This document shows, piece by piece, positions 1 to 5,868 of a stretch of DNA of 10,599 bases. The position numbers were made by a program, and so were the translations under genes. The DNA comes from Betaproteobacteria bacterium (GTDB lineage: Bacteria > Pseudomonadota > Gammaproteobacteria > Burkholderiales > SG8-39): assembly GCA_019245555.1 (NCBI GenBank), contig JAFARH010000378.1, positions 1 through 10,599 of the forward strand, read 5' to 3'. Positions within the stretch are counted from its first letter, which is position 1. The number at the start of each line of letters is the position of its first letter. The notes under the pieces were generated by a model. That model was not told the DNA's origin, did no database searches, and was given only the letters and a program-made list of their open reading frames with translations.

Positions 1-46
1 CGCGGTGCAGGCGGCAAAACCAAAGCAGAACTGCGGTAGGAGCACA

Positions 47-77
47 CCCGGACACGAATCGAATCAGCGACCTTCCC
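47..77 (-). repeat. Inverted partial copy of the 3' half of tRNA-Arg(CCT)
   Basis: Read on the minus strand, this 31-base stretch matches tRNA bases 166-196 (end of the anticodon stem, variable loop, T arm, most of the 3' acceptor strand) at 28 of 31 positions. The three mismatches are contiguous (64-66) and fall in the 5' strand of the T stem, so this copy could not form a proper T arm. No D arm or 5' acceptor strand lies upstream on the minus strand, so it is a fragment and not a second tRNA gene. The two copies are 88 bases apart in opposite orientation. It could be a relic of tRNA-targeted recombination or an inverted duplication. Confidence 0.7.
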
Positions 78-101
78 ACCCGGAGCCGGGGGTTTTCATA
101 A

Positions 102-123
102 GCAGCGCGTACAATCGCGCTGC
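102..123 (+). promoter_or_regulatory. Probable tRNA promoter: -10 box TACAAT inside a palindrome
   Basis: TACAAT (110-115) is a near-consensus sigma70 -10 box ending 11 bases before the mature tRNA 5' end, which would leave a leader of a few bases for RNase P. It is flanked by a perfect 8-bp inverted repeat, GCAGCGCG (102-109) and CGCGCTGC (116-123). The bases after the -10 are GC-rich, the discriminator type known from stringently controlled stable-RNA promoters. I find no convincing -35 hexamer at 16-18 bp spacing. Confidence 0.45.
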
Positions 124-126
124 CGG

Positions 127-202
127 GCCCCGGTAGCTCAGTGGATAGAGCATCCCCCTCCTAAGGGGAAGGTCGCACGTTCGATTCGTGTCCGGGGTGC
201 CA
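127..202 (+). tRNA. tRNA-Arg, anticodon CCT
   Basis: The 76-base sequence folds into a complete cloverleaf. The acceptor stem is GCCCCGG/CCGGGGT with a terminal G-U pair. The D arm is GCTC/GAGC, the anticodon stem TCCCC/GGGGA, and the T stem GCACG/CGTGT around the loop TTCGATT. The anticodon loop CTCCTAA places CCT at positions 34-36, which reads the AGG arginine codon, normally rare in GC-rich genomes. The discriminator base is G and CCA is encoded (200-202). The peptidase gene starts 24 bases downstream and may share readthrough transcription. Confidence 0.96.
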
Positions 203-226
203 AGTCCACGAACCACAGGAACACCT

Positions 227-2083
227 ATGCGCACATCGATTCTGCTGCTTGCCCTCGCGACCTCGTCCGCCATTGCCGCCGAAGAACGCCCCGAAGATCG
301 CTGGAACCTCGGCGACATGTATGCCTCCGTCGCTGCTTGGGATCAGGATGCAGCGAAGCTCGAGGCACAGCTCAAGGCGTTCGCCGCCTGCCGTGGACAC
401 CTCGGCGAATCTACGGCCCGGCTGAAGAGCTGTCTTGACGCATTCTCCGATTTCAACAAGCGCTACGCGCGGATGGAGACCTATGCATCCGAGCTCCTCT
501 CCGAGGACACCGGCAAGCCCGAGAGCCTCGAGCTGCAGGAAAAGTCGCACGCTCTCGGCGCGCAGCTTTCCGAAGCGACGGCATTCCTGCGGCCCGAGGT
601 GCTGAAGCTCGGACGCGCGAAAGTCGAAGAGCTGCTCAAGGGTGACAAATCGCTCGCCATCTACGCGCATGCGATGGACGACATCGTGCGCATGGCGCCG
701 CACACGCTCGATGCGCGGGGTGAAGGCATCGTCGCTACGTTCGAGCTCTCGTCAGGGGCTGCGGGAAACACCTACCGCATCATGTCGAACGCCGACATGC
801 CGTGGCCCACGGTGAAGCTCTCCGACGGCAAAGAAGTGAAGCTCGACCAATCCGCCTACACGCACTACCGCGAAGTCGCCAACCGGGACGACCGCAAGAG
901 GGTCTTCGATGCCTTCTGGGGCAAGTGGAAGGAATTCGAGCGCACCTACGGCGTGACGCTGACGGAAGCACTGAAGAAGGACACGGTGTATACCAAGGTC
1001 CGCAAGTATCCGGACACGCTCACTCGCTCGCTGGATGCCAACCGCATCCCGCCCTCGGTCTACAACACCCTCATCGCCGAGACCAATAAGGGACTGCCGA
1101 CGCTGCATCGTTATTTCCGGCTGCGCGCCAAGATGCTGGGCATTCCGGCAGGCGAGATGCGCTATTACGACATCTATCCCCCGCTCGTCGAGAGCACGCT
1201 CAAGTATTCGCTCGACCAGGCGAAGACCATGACGCTCGATGCGGTGAAACCGCTCGGCGAAGACTATGGCAAGGCGCTGCGCACCGGCTTCGAGAACCGC
1301 TGGATGGACGCCTATCCGCGCCCGCGCAAGCAATCAGGCGCGCACATGGCGGGGTCCGCGTACGACGTGCATCCCTTCGTGCTCATGAACTTCAACGACA
1401 ACTATGAGTCGGTCACGACCCTCGCGCACGAGTGGGGACACGCGATGCACTCGTACTACACCAACAAGTCGCAGCCGTTCATCAACTCCGACTACGCCAC
1501 TTTCGTCGCCGAGATCGCATCGACCTTCAACGAAGCGATGCTCCTCGAAGACGCGCTAAAAGGCGCCAAGAATGACGACGAGCGCCTGCTCTATCTCGGC
1601 TCGGCACTCGAGGGTATCCGCGGCACGTTCTTCCGTCAGGCGATGTTCGCGGAATTCGAGCGCGACATCCATGCGCGCGTCGATAAAGGCGAGTCGCTCA
1701 GCGGCAAGAAGCTATCGGAGATCTACGGCGAGATCCTGCGCCGCTATCACGGCGAGAAGGAAGGCGTGGTGAAGATCGACGACACCTACACCGTGGAATG
1801 GGCCTACATCCCGCACTTCTATTACACGTTCTACGTTTTTCAGTACGCGACCTCGATCGCCGCAAGCTCGCAATTCGCCGACGCAGTGCTGAAAGGCCAG
1901 CCGGGGGCGCGCGACAAGTACCTGAAGCTATTGAGCTCGGGGAGCGCCGACTATCCATATGAGCTCGTGAAGGCCGCCGGGGTGGATCTCGCGAGCCCGG
2001 CCCCCTACCGGGCGGTCGTCGGCCGGATGAACCGGGTCATGGACGAAATCGAGGCCATCGAGGCCAAGAGGAACCGCAAGTGA
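227..2083 (+). CDS. pepF: Exported M3-family oligoendopeptidase F-like metallopeptidase
   Basis: This 618-residue protein is a zinc oligopeptidase of family M3, subfamily PepF, which cleaves short peptides inside a closed cavity. The zinc motif is HEWGH (401-405), followed by A-M-H and the probable third ligand E429 in the segment AEIASTFNE. The C-terminal block IPHFYYTFYVFQYA (H530 with nearby tyrosines) matches the family's substrate/transition-state region. Its length is normal for PepF. The N-terminus (residues 1-18, one Arg, then a hydrophobic stretch ending AIAA) looks like a Sec signal peptide, so I infer a periplasmic enzyme, unlike the cytosolic PepF of Gram-positives. Only two cysteines occur, C55 and C69, which fits a disulfide. 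The start at ATG 227 is chosen because AGGA (217-220) lies 6 bases upstream. An in-frame GTG at 188 lies inside the tRNA and is rejected. Confidence 0.93.
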   Translation: MRTSILLLALATSSAIAAEERPEDRWNLGDMYASVAAWDQDAAKLEAQLKAFAACRGHLGESTARLKSCLDAFSDFNKRYARMETYASELLSEDTGKPESLELQEKSHALGAQLSEATAFLRPEVLKLGRAKVEELLKGDKSLAIYAHAMDDIVRMAPHTLDARGEGIVATFELSSGAAGNTYRIMSNADMPWPTVKLSDGKEVKLDQSAYTHYREVANRDDRKRVFDAFWGKWKEFERTYGVTLTEALKKDTVYTKVRKYPDTLTRSLDANRIPPSVYNTLIAETNKGLPTLHRYFRLRAKMLGIPAGEMRYYDIYPPLVESTLKYSLDQAKTMTLDAVKPLGEDYGKALRTGFENRWMDAYPRPRKQSGAHMAGSAYDVHPFVLMNFNDNYESVTTLAHEWGHAMHSYYTNKSQPFINSDYATFVAEIASTFNEAMLLEDALKGAKNDDERLLYLGSALEGIRGTFFRQAMFAEFERDIHARVDKGESLSGKKLSEIYGEILRRYHGEKEGVVKIDDTYTVEWAYIPHFYYTFYVFQYATSIAASSQFADAVLKGQPGARDKYLKLLSSGSADYPYELVKAAGVDLASPAPYRAVVGRMNRVMDEIEAIEAKRNRK

Positions 2084-2193
2084 CCGTACAGGTGCCGTTC
2101 GTCGGGTGGTCGGATCGCGCGTTTCTGGCAAGCAGAAAATATAGATGCATCATAGGCTTATAGATCGGAATTAATGCACTGTGACGGATTAGC
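2084..2193. other. Intergenic spacer with AT-rich patch and paired TATAGAT repeats
   Basis: No gene is visible between the peptidase stop and the lipoprotein promoter. Bases about 2135-2175 are strikingly AT-rich for this region. They contain two copies of TATAGAT (2140-2146 and 2159-2165, 19 bases apart) and the palindrome GATGCATC (2144-2151) overlapping the first copy. This could be an upstream activator or repressor site, an UP-like element or a second promoter. I see no intrinsic terminator for the peptidase gene here. Confidence 0.35.
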
Positions 2194-2194
2194 T

Positions 2195-2223
2195 TTGCGT
2201 CCGATGCCAGGCTGGCGTACAGT
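2195..2223 (+). promoter_or_regulatory. Sigma70-type promoter for the lipoprotein gene
   Basis: TTGCGT (2195-2200) and TACAGT (2218-2223) are separated by exactly 17 bases, the optimal spacing. Predicted transcription starts near 2230, giving a leader of roughly 33 bases that carries AAAGGGG (2252-2258) as ribosome binding site before ATG 2263. The -10 region shares 13 of 14 bases (GCGTACARTCGCGC, 2215-2228) with the tRNA promoter at 107-120. It is also flanked by a short inverted repeat, TGGCG (2213-2217) and CGCCA (2226-2230). Confidence 0.5.
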
Positions 2224-2262
2224 CGCGCCAAGTTTCGAGCTAAAAAGAACTAAAGGGGCACC

Positions 2263-2676
2263 ATGAAAACACTCATTAGCGCAGCGGCAGTCATCGCCCT
2301 CGGCCTCGCGGCCGGCGGTTGCTCGGTCCTCGAGACCAAGTCCATGGCGCACGAGGATCTGAAGAACGCCCAGGGCCACGTGGTCGGCTACAAGGAAACG
2401 ATGCGCGACCGCGAGACCGGCGAAGAGATGACGCAGATCGCCCTCTTCGTCCCGCGCTTCAACGACCGCGGCCGTGTCATCGGCTACGAGGAGCGCGTGC
2501 GCAACGGCAGCGTCATGCGCGACCTGAACGGCAAAAAGGTCGGCGGCCGCTGGAACGACCTGCGTAGCGGCAAGGGTCTGGTGATCGTGGTGCGCGGCAA
2601 GGACTCGACCGAATCCGTTGCAGTGGCCCAGGCGCCCTCGATCGAAGAGCTGATCCAGCTCGCCCGGCTGAACTAA
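2263..2676 (+). CDS. Small putative lipoprotein with internal GxVxGY repeats, unknown function
   Basis: I do not recognise this 137-residue protein. Residues 1-19 form a lysine-led hydrophobic signal ending AAGG before C20. This is a lipobox-like site, although position -3 is Ala and not the usual Leu, so lipidation is likely but not certain. The mature part is hydrophilic and charged. A motif recurs: GHVVGYKE (38-45), GRVIGYEE (70-77) and a weaker GKKVGGRW (90-97), the first two each followed by an arginine-rich turn. This suggests a small repeated beta-hairpin structure. A short hydrophobic strand, LVIVV (106-110), precedes an acidic/helical tail. The start is supported by AAAGGGG at 2252-2258. 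The gene has its own promoter upstream and a strong terminator 20 bases after its stop, so it appears monocistronic. Probable location is the inner face of the outer membrane or the periplasm. Confidence 0.8.
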   Translation: MKTLISAAAVIALGLAAGGCSVLETKSMAHEDLKNAQGHVVGYKETMRDRETGEEMTQIALFVPRFNDRGRVIGYEERVRNGSVMRDLNGKKVGGRWNDLRSGKGLVIVVRGKDSTESVAVAQAPSIEELIQLARLN

Positions 2677-2696
2677 CCGAACTTCAAGGAGAACAG

Positions 2697-2725
2697 GCGC
2701 CGTCCACTGGACGGCGCTTTTTTTT
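2697..2725 (+). terminator. Strong intrinsic terminator after the lipoprotein gene
   Basis: A perfect 9-bp stem GCGCCGTCC (2697-2705) / GGACGGCGC (2709-2717) closes a 3-base loop and is followed at once by eight T (2718-2725). This is a textbook rho-independent terminator 20 bases after the lipoprotein stop codon. Its U-tract ends only four bases before the ATG of the next gene (2730). A good Shine-Dalgarno-like AAGGAG (2686-2691) lies just upstream of the hairpin, so the hairpin separates it from that ATG. Confidence 0.9.
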
Positions 2726-2729
2726 CGCC

Positions 2730-3170
2730 ATGTTTCCCGGCAAGTGGTACGACGAAGTAAAAGTCGGCGACAAGTTCGGCACCAGCCTGACGGTGACGGA
2801 AGCCCATCTCATCACCGCCGCCGGCATGTTCGGCGACTTCAACCCGCTGCACGTCGACGAGGAATTCGCACGCCGCTCGATCTTCGGCGGCCGCATTCTT
2901 CACGGCCCGTTCACGAGTGCCCTCATCTCCGCGGCGGTCGGGATGTACTTCTCAGGGACAGCGATCGCCTATCTCGAGCACGCCTGCCGATTCAAGAAAG
3001 CCGTGAAGCCGGGCGACACGCTCACTACGGAATGGACAGTGACGGAGAAGCTCGACAAGCCCAAGCATAAGGGCGGCATTTGCATCCTGCGCGGCAGTGC
3101 GAAGAACCAGAAAGACGAAATCGTCGTCGAGGCCGACGGCACGATTCTCGTCAGCGCCCGCCGCAGTTGA
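2730..3170 (+). CDS. MaoC-like hotdog-fold acyl-CoA hydratase/dehydratase
   Basis: This 146-residue protein is a single-domain MaoC/(R)-specific enoyl-CoA hydratase-type protein. The N-terminal segment WYDEVKVGDKF is typical of the family. The hydratase motif is GDFNPLHVDEEFA, with catalytic D36, N38 and H41, followed by FGGRILHGPF (52-61). The family hydrates trans-2-enoyl-CoA to the (R)-3-hydroxyacyl form in the cytoplasm, in fatty-acid oxidation, PHA supply or degradation of unusual acids. The exact substrate cannot be read from sequence. The acyl-CoA synthetase on the opposite strand fits an acyl-CoA role. The start is fixed by the conserved N-terminus and there is no alternative start. 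No Shine-Dalgarno lies within 12 bases, and the terminator of the previous gene almost touches the ATG, so transcription must be readthrough or leaderless. The stop codon directly abuts the stop codon of the convergent gene. Confidence 0.88.
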   Translation: MFPGKWYDEVKVGDKFGTSLTVTEAHLITAAGMFGDFNPLHVDEEFARRSIFGGRILHGPFTSALISAAVGMYFSGTAIAYLEHACRFKKAVKPGDTLTTEWTVTEKLDKPKHKGGICILRGSAKNQKDEIVVEADGTILVSARRS

Positions 3171-4214
3171 CTACTTGGTGGCGTTGAGCCGGCGCATCCA
3201 GCGCCGGTCGATTGCGTTCTTCCACCACCAGACCAGGCGCCCCTCGGCGCCCCACCCCCCCCGCGCAGCAATCGCATAGCGCCCGCCGCAACTCATGATG
3301 AGGAGCGCGTGCGGCTTCGGTTCGTAGGCCTCGAGCGCCGTGCCGGCTGCAACGTGCCGCAGGTTGCGCTCGAGCACCATGCCGTGGCGAACAGCATGTA
3401 CCCCCGACTTCGCTTCCGGCAGCGCGGCGCAATCGCCGCTCGCAAAGACATAGGCGTGCGACACGCTGCGCAGCGCCCGGTCGACGCGCACGAATCCCGT
3501 CTCGTCTAACCGCAGGCCGCTCGAGGCAAGCCAAGACAACGGAGCCGGGCCGGTTGCCCAAAGCACGAGGTCGAACTCCTGTCGAGCCGTGCCAGCGATG
3601 ACGAGCGGGCCGCGCTCGATCGAATCGATGCGCATGCCGGGGCGGTAGTCCACACCAATCCTGCGCAGGCGCCGCTCGACGCGCCGCGCAAGCTCCTCGG
3701 GGAAGATGGAACGGTCGGAATAGACCGTCACCTCGCGCCCTTGGTGACGCAGCGCCATCGCGAGCTCGGTGCCCGCTGCGCCGCCGCCGCCGATCGCGAT
3801 GTGGCCGACACGCTTCACGCGTTCGATGAGATCCTCGAATGGCTTCACTGGAACGGCGTACTCGCGCGCACCGGGGACGCCGTTCGCCACCGTAGAGCCG
3901 GCATTGAGCGACGCCACGTCGAATGTGAACTTGCTGCCGTCGCTCAGCGTGGCAACTCTTTGCTCCGCATCGAATGCCGTGACCGTCGCGGGAATGAATT
4001 CGGCATAGGCGCGCTCGGCAAGCATCGCGACGTCGAACTCCGCTTCGGCGCGCTTGTAATGACCCGCGATGACACCGGGCAGCATCGCCGAATAGATCTG
4101 CCGCGCATTCGGCGAGACGACCGTGAGGCGCACGCCGTAGACCGGCTCCTTGGCGAGCGCGGAGAGAAGCCAGGCATGCGCATGTCCGGCGCCGACCAGC
4201 AGGACGCGCTTCAA
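3171..4214 (-). CDS. FAD/NAD(P)-dependent oxidoreductase, stand-alone SelD-N-terminal-like type
   Basis: This 347-residue flavoprotein has two nucleotide-binding folds. The FAD Rossmann motif VGAGHAHAW (7-15) is followed by IYSAMLPGVIAGHY (40-53). The second motif is GGGGAAG (142-148), then WATGPAP (219-225) and the FAD-contacting ASGDCA (258-263). The GHAH and YSxMLPGxIAGHY signatures and the C-terminal WWWKNAIDRRWMRR match the pyridine-nucleotide-disulfide oxidoreductase domain that is fused to selenide-water dikinase (SelD) in some bacteria. Here no SelD domain follows. The substrate is unknown; quinone, sulfur or selenium compounds are possible. The start codon is TTG at 4214, forced because the Rossmann strand begins immediately. 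It overlaps the TGA of the upstream synthetase as TTGA, implying translational coupling. A G8 run (3262-3255) lies near the 3' end. Confidence 0.85.
   Translation of the reverse strand: MKRVLLVGAGHAHAWLLSALAKEPVYGVRLTVVSPNARQIYSAMLPGVIAGHYKRAEAEFDVAMLAERAYAEFIPATVTAFDAEQRVATLSDGSKFTFDVASLNAGSTVANGVPGAREYAVPVKPFEDLIERVKRVGHIAIGGGGAAGTELAMALRHQGREVTVYSDRSIFPEELARRVERRLRRIGVDYRPGMRIDSIERGPLVIAGTARQEFDLVLWATGPAPLSWLASSGLRLDETGFVRVDRALRSVSHAYVFASGDCAALPEAKSGVHAVRHGMVLERNLRHVAAGTALEAYEPKPHALLIMSCGGRYAIAARGGWGAEGRLVWWWKNAIDRRWMRRLNATK
3189..3207. other. Perfect 7-bp hairpin just past the MaoC gene stop
   Basis: CCGGCGC (3189-3195) and GCGCCGG (3201-3207) pair perfectly around the loop ATCCA. The hairpin lies 18 bases after the MaoC stop codon but inside the 3' end of the convergent oxidoreductase gene. 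No U-tract follows on the plus strand, so it is at best a weak terminator or an mRNA 3'-end stabiliser for the MaoC transcript. It could equally be incidental coding sequence. Confidence 0.3.
3255..3262 (-). repeat. Eight-base G homopolymer in the oxidoreductase coding strand
   Basis: The plus strand reads eight C, which is eight G on the coding strand, at codons R318-W321. The conserved C-terminal motif downstream is in frame in this sequence. A slip of one base would replace the last 26 or so residues. It is a possible slippage or sequencing-error hotspot. Confidence 0.7.
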
Positions 4215-5851
4215 GAGCTACGCTTCGCTTCTTCGCGCTTGCGCAATTCCTTTCGCTGCACCTTGCCGGTGGTGGTCATCGGCAGCGCGTCGATGAACTC
4301 GATCTCGCGCGGATACTCGTAGGGTGCCAGACGGCCGCGCACATGGCCCTGGATGTCTTCGATCAGCGCGGGCGAAGGCGACTCGCCGGGCTGCAGCACG
4401 ATGAACGCCTTGACGATCGAGCCGCGCGCCTCGTCGGGCTTTCCGATCACCGCGGCGTTCGCCACCGCACGGTGCTTGACCAGGCAGCTTTCGATCTCGG
4501 CAGGCCCGATGCGGTAGCCCGCGCTCTTGATGACGTCGTCCGAGCGTCCCTGGTACCAGAAGTAGCCGTCACCATCGGTCTTGCCCTGGTCGCCGGTGCA
4601 GCCCCAGTCGCCGATGAACTTGTCCTTCGTCGCCTGCGGATTCTTCCAGTACTCGAGGAAAAAGACGGGATCGGGCTGGCCGTTGAACGAACGGTGCACG
4701 GCGATCTCACCGAGCTCACCCGGCGGCAGCTCCCTGCCCTGCTCGTCAATTACCGCGACTCGATGCCCGGGATACGGCCGCCCGATCGATCCTGGCTTTG
4801 CCGGCCACGCGGATTGGCAGTTGCCCACCACGTAGTTGATCTCCGTCTGGCCGAACATCTCGTTGATCGTCACGCCGAGCTCGCCTTTCGCCCACTCGAA
4901 CACCGTGACGCCGACCGATTCACCGGCGCTCATGATGGAGCGCAGGTTCACGTCGTACTTCTTCCGCGGCTCGGGCACTGCTTTCATCATGAGCTTGAGC
5001 GCGGTGGGGAAGAGGAACGAATTCCGCACGCCGTACTTGTCGAGCAGATAGAACGCGCGCTCGGCATCGAACCGACCGCGATAACCGAGGATCGGCACGC
5101 CGAACATCCAAGACGGCAGCAGCGCATCCATCAGTCCACCGGTCCACGCCCAGTCGGCCGGCGACCAGAACATGTCGCCCTTCTGCGGCAGGAAATCGTG
5201 CGAGTGGACAAAACCGGGCACATTCCCGATCAGCACGCGATGCGCTTTGAGCGCTCCTTTAGGCGGACCGGTCGTCCCACTCGTATACACGATCAGCGCG
5301 GGATCATTCGCTGCCGTATCCACTACCTGGAACTTGCTGCTGGCCTTCGCGAGCAGCTCTTCGTACGCGTGTACTCCACTCTCTCGCGCACCGCCCACGC
5401 CGATGATGTGCTTGAGTGTCGGCACCTTGCTCTTCACTCCCCATAGATTCGCGATCGTTGTCGGCTCGACCAGGGCCACGCTCGCCTCTGCATGGGACAA
5501 GCGATATTCGAGGGCGTCAGGACCGAAGAGGTGCGAGAGCGGAAGGGCAATGGCGCCCATCTGGAAGATCGCCATGTAGGCGATCGCGGTCTCGGGACGC
5601 TGCGGGAGGATGATCGCAACACGGTCGCCGCGCTTGACGCCTAGACCGGCAAGTGCGTTCGACAGGCGATTCGCCGCGTTCTGTATGTCCCAGAAGGAAT
5701 AGGCCGCCGTGGCGCCCGACTCGTCTTCCCAATAGAGCGCAAAGCGGTTGCGATCGCCGGCCCATTGGCCGCAGCAGATATGCGCCATGTTATAGCGCGC
5801 CGGCACGTCCCAGCGATAGGCGCGATAGAGCTCGGCGTATCGATCGAGCAT
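4211..5851 (-). CDS. AMP-forming acyl-CoA synthetase (acetyl/medium-chain, ANL superfamily)
   Basis: This 546-residue enzyme activates a carboxylic acid to an acyl-adenylate with ATP, then to acyl-CoA. Visible motifs in order are the phosphate-binding YTSGTTGPPKG (189-199), MFGQTE (332-337), the hinge region GRSDDVIKSAGYRIGP (435-450), and the C-terminal PMTTTGKVQRK with catalytic K530. SPADWAWTGGL (230-240) resembles the acetyl- and medium-chain (ACSM-like) branch and not the long-chain FadD branch. The exact substrate is undetermined. It is shorter than classical acetyl-CoA synthetase Acs (about 650), so I do not assign acs. It is the first gene of a two-gene minus-strand unit and its TGA overlaps the TTG start of the oxidoreductase. 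Its ATG has no Shine-Dalgarno. TAAACT sits on the minus strand at 5867-5862, suggesting a leaderless transcript. Confidence 0.9.
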   Translation of the reverse strand: MLDRYAELYRAYRWDVPARYNMAHICCGQWAGDRNRFALYWEDESGATAAYSFWDIQNAANRLSNALAGLGVKRGDRVAIILPQRPETAIAYMAIFQMGAIALPLSHLFGPDALEYRLSHAEASVALVEPTTIANLWGVKSKVPTLKHIIGVGGARESGVHAYEELLAKASSKFQVVDTAANDPALIVYTSGTTGPPKGALKAHRVLIGNVPGFVHSHDFLPQKGDMFWSPADWAWTGGLMDALLPSWMFGVPILGYRGRFDAERAFYLLDKYGVRNSFLFPTALKLMMKAVPEPRKKYDVNLRSIMSAGESVGVTVFEWAKGELGVTINEMFGQTEINYVVGNCQSAWPAKPGSIGRPYPGHRVAVIDEQGRELPPGELGEIAVHRSFNGQPDPVFFLEYWKNPQATKDKFIGDWGCTGDQGKTDGDGYFWYQGRSDDVIKSAGYRIGPAEIESCLVKHRAVANAAVIGKPDEARGSIVKAFIVLQPGESPSPALIEDIQGHVRGRLAPYEYPREIEFIDALPMTTTGKVQRKELRKREEAKRSS

Positions 5852-5868
5852 GGTTTAATTCAGTTTAC
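5852..5868. promoter_or_regulatory. 17-bp divergent intergenic region with opposed -10-like boxes
   Basis: Only 17 bases separate the ATG of the synthetase (minus) from the ATG of the dehalogenase (plus). On the plus strand TTTAAT (5854-5859), preceded by TGG, resembles an extended -10. Transcription would start about three bases before ATG 5869. On the minus strand TAAACT (5867-5862) would start transcription about four bases before ATG 5851. Neither has a clear -35 and neither gene has a Shine-Dalgarno. Both genes are therefore likely leaderless from mutually overlapping promoters, or are driven from start sites inside each other's coding sequence. Confidence 0.4.

Noticed and set aside
1..39. 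Frame-1 open stretch ending at TAG 37-39, possibly the tail of an upstream gene
   Set aside because: Only 12 codons with no recognisable C-terminal motif; cannot be distinguished from chance at a window edge.
79..96. CCCG-GAGC-CGGG hairpin followed by a few G and four T, possible terminator ahead of the tRNA
   Set aside because: Four-bp stem, interrupted by G before the short T run; too weak to call.
188..226. Upstream GTG start for the peptidase
   Set aside because: It begins inside the tRNA T arm, has no ribosome binding site, and would bury the signal peptide behind 13 extra residues.
64..318. Minus-strand frame across the tRNA
   Set aside because: It is the antisense translation of a tRNA gene, a well-known spurious protein type, and overlaps the peptidase start.
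4343..5446. 367-codon plus-strand frame
   Set aside because: Fully antisense to the acyl-CoA synthetase with all its catalytic motifs; low-complexity composition of a GC-rich shadow frame.
5653..5868. N-terminal extension of the dehalogenase frame
   Set aside because: The 72 extra codons are antisense to the synthetase N-terminus; the HAD fold starts normally at ATG 5869.
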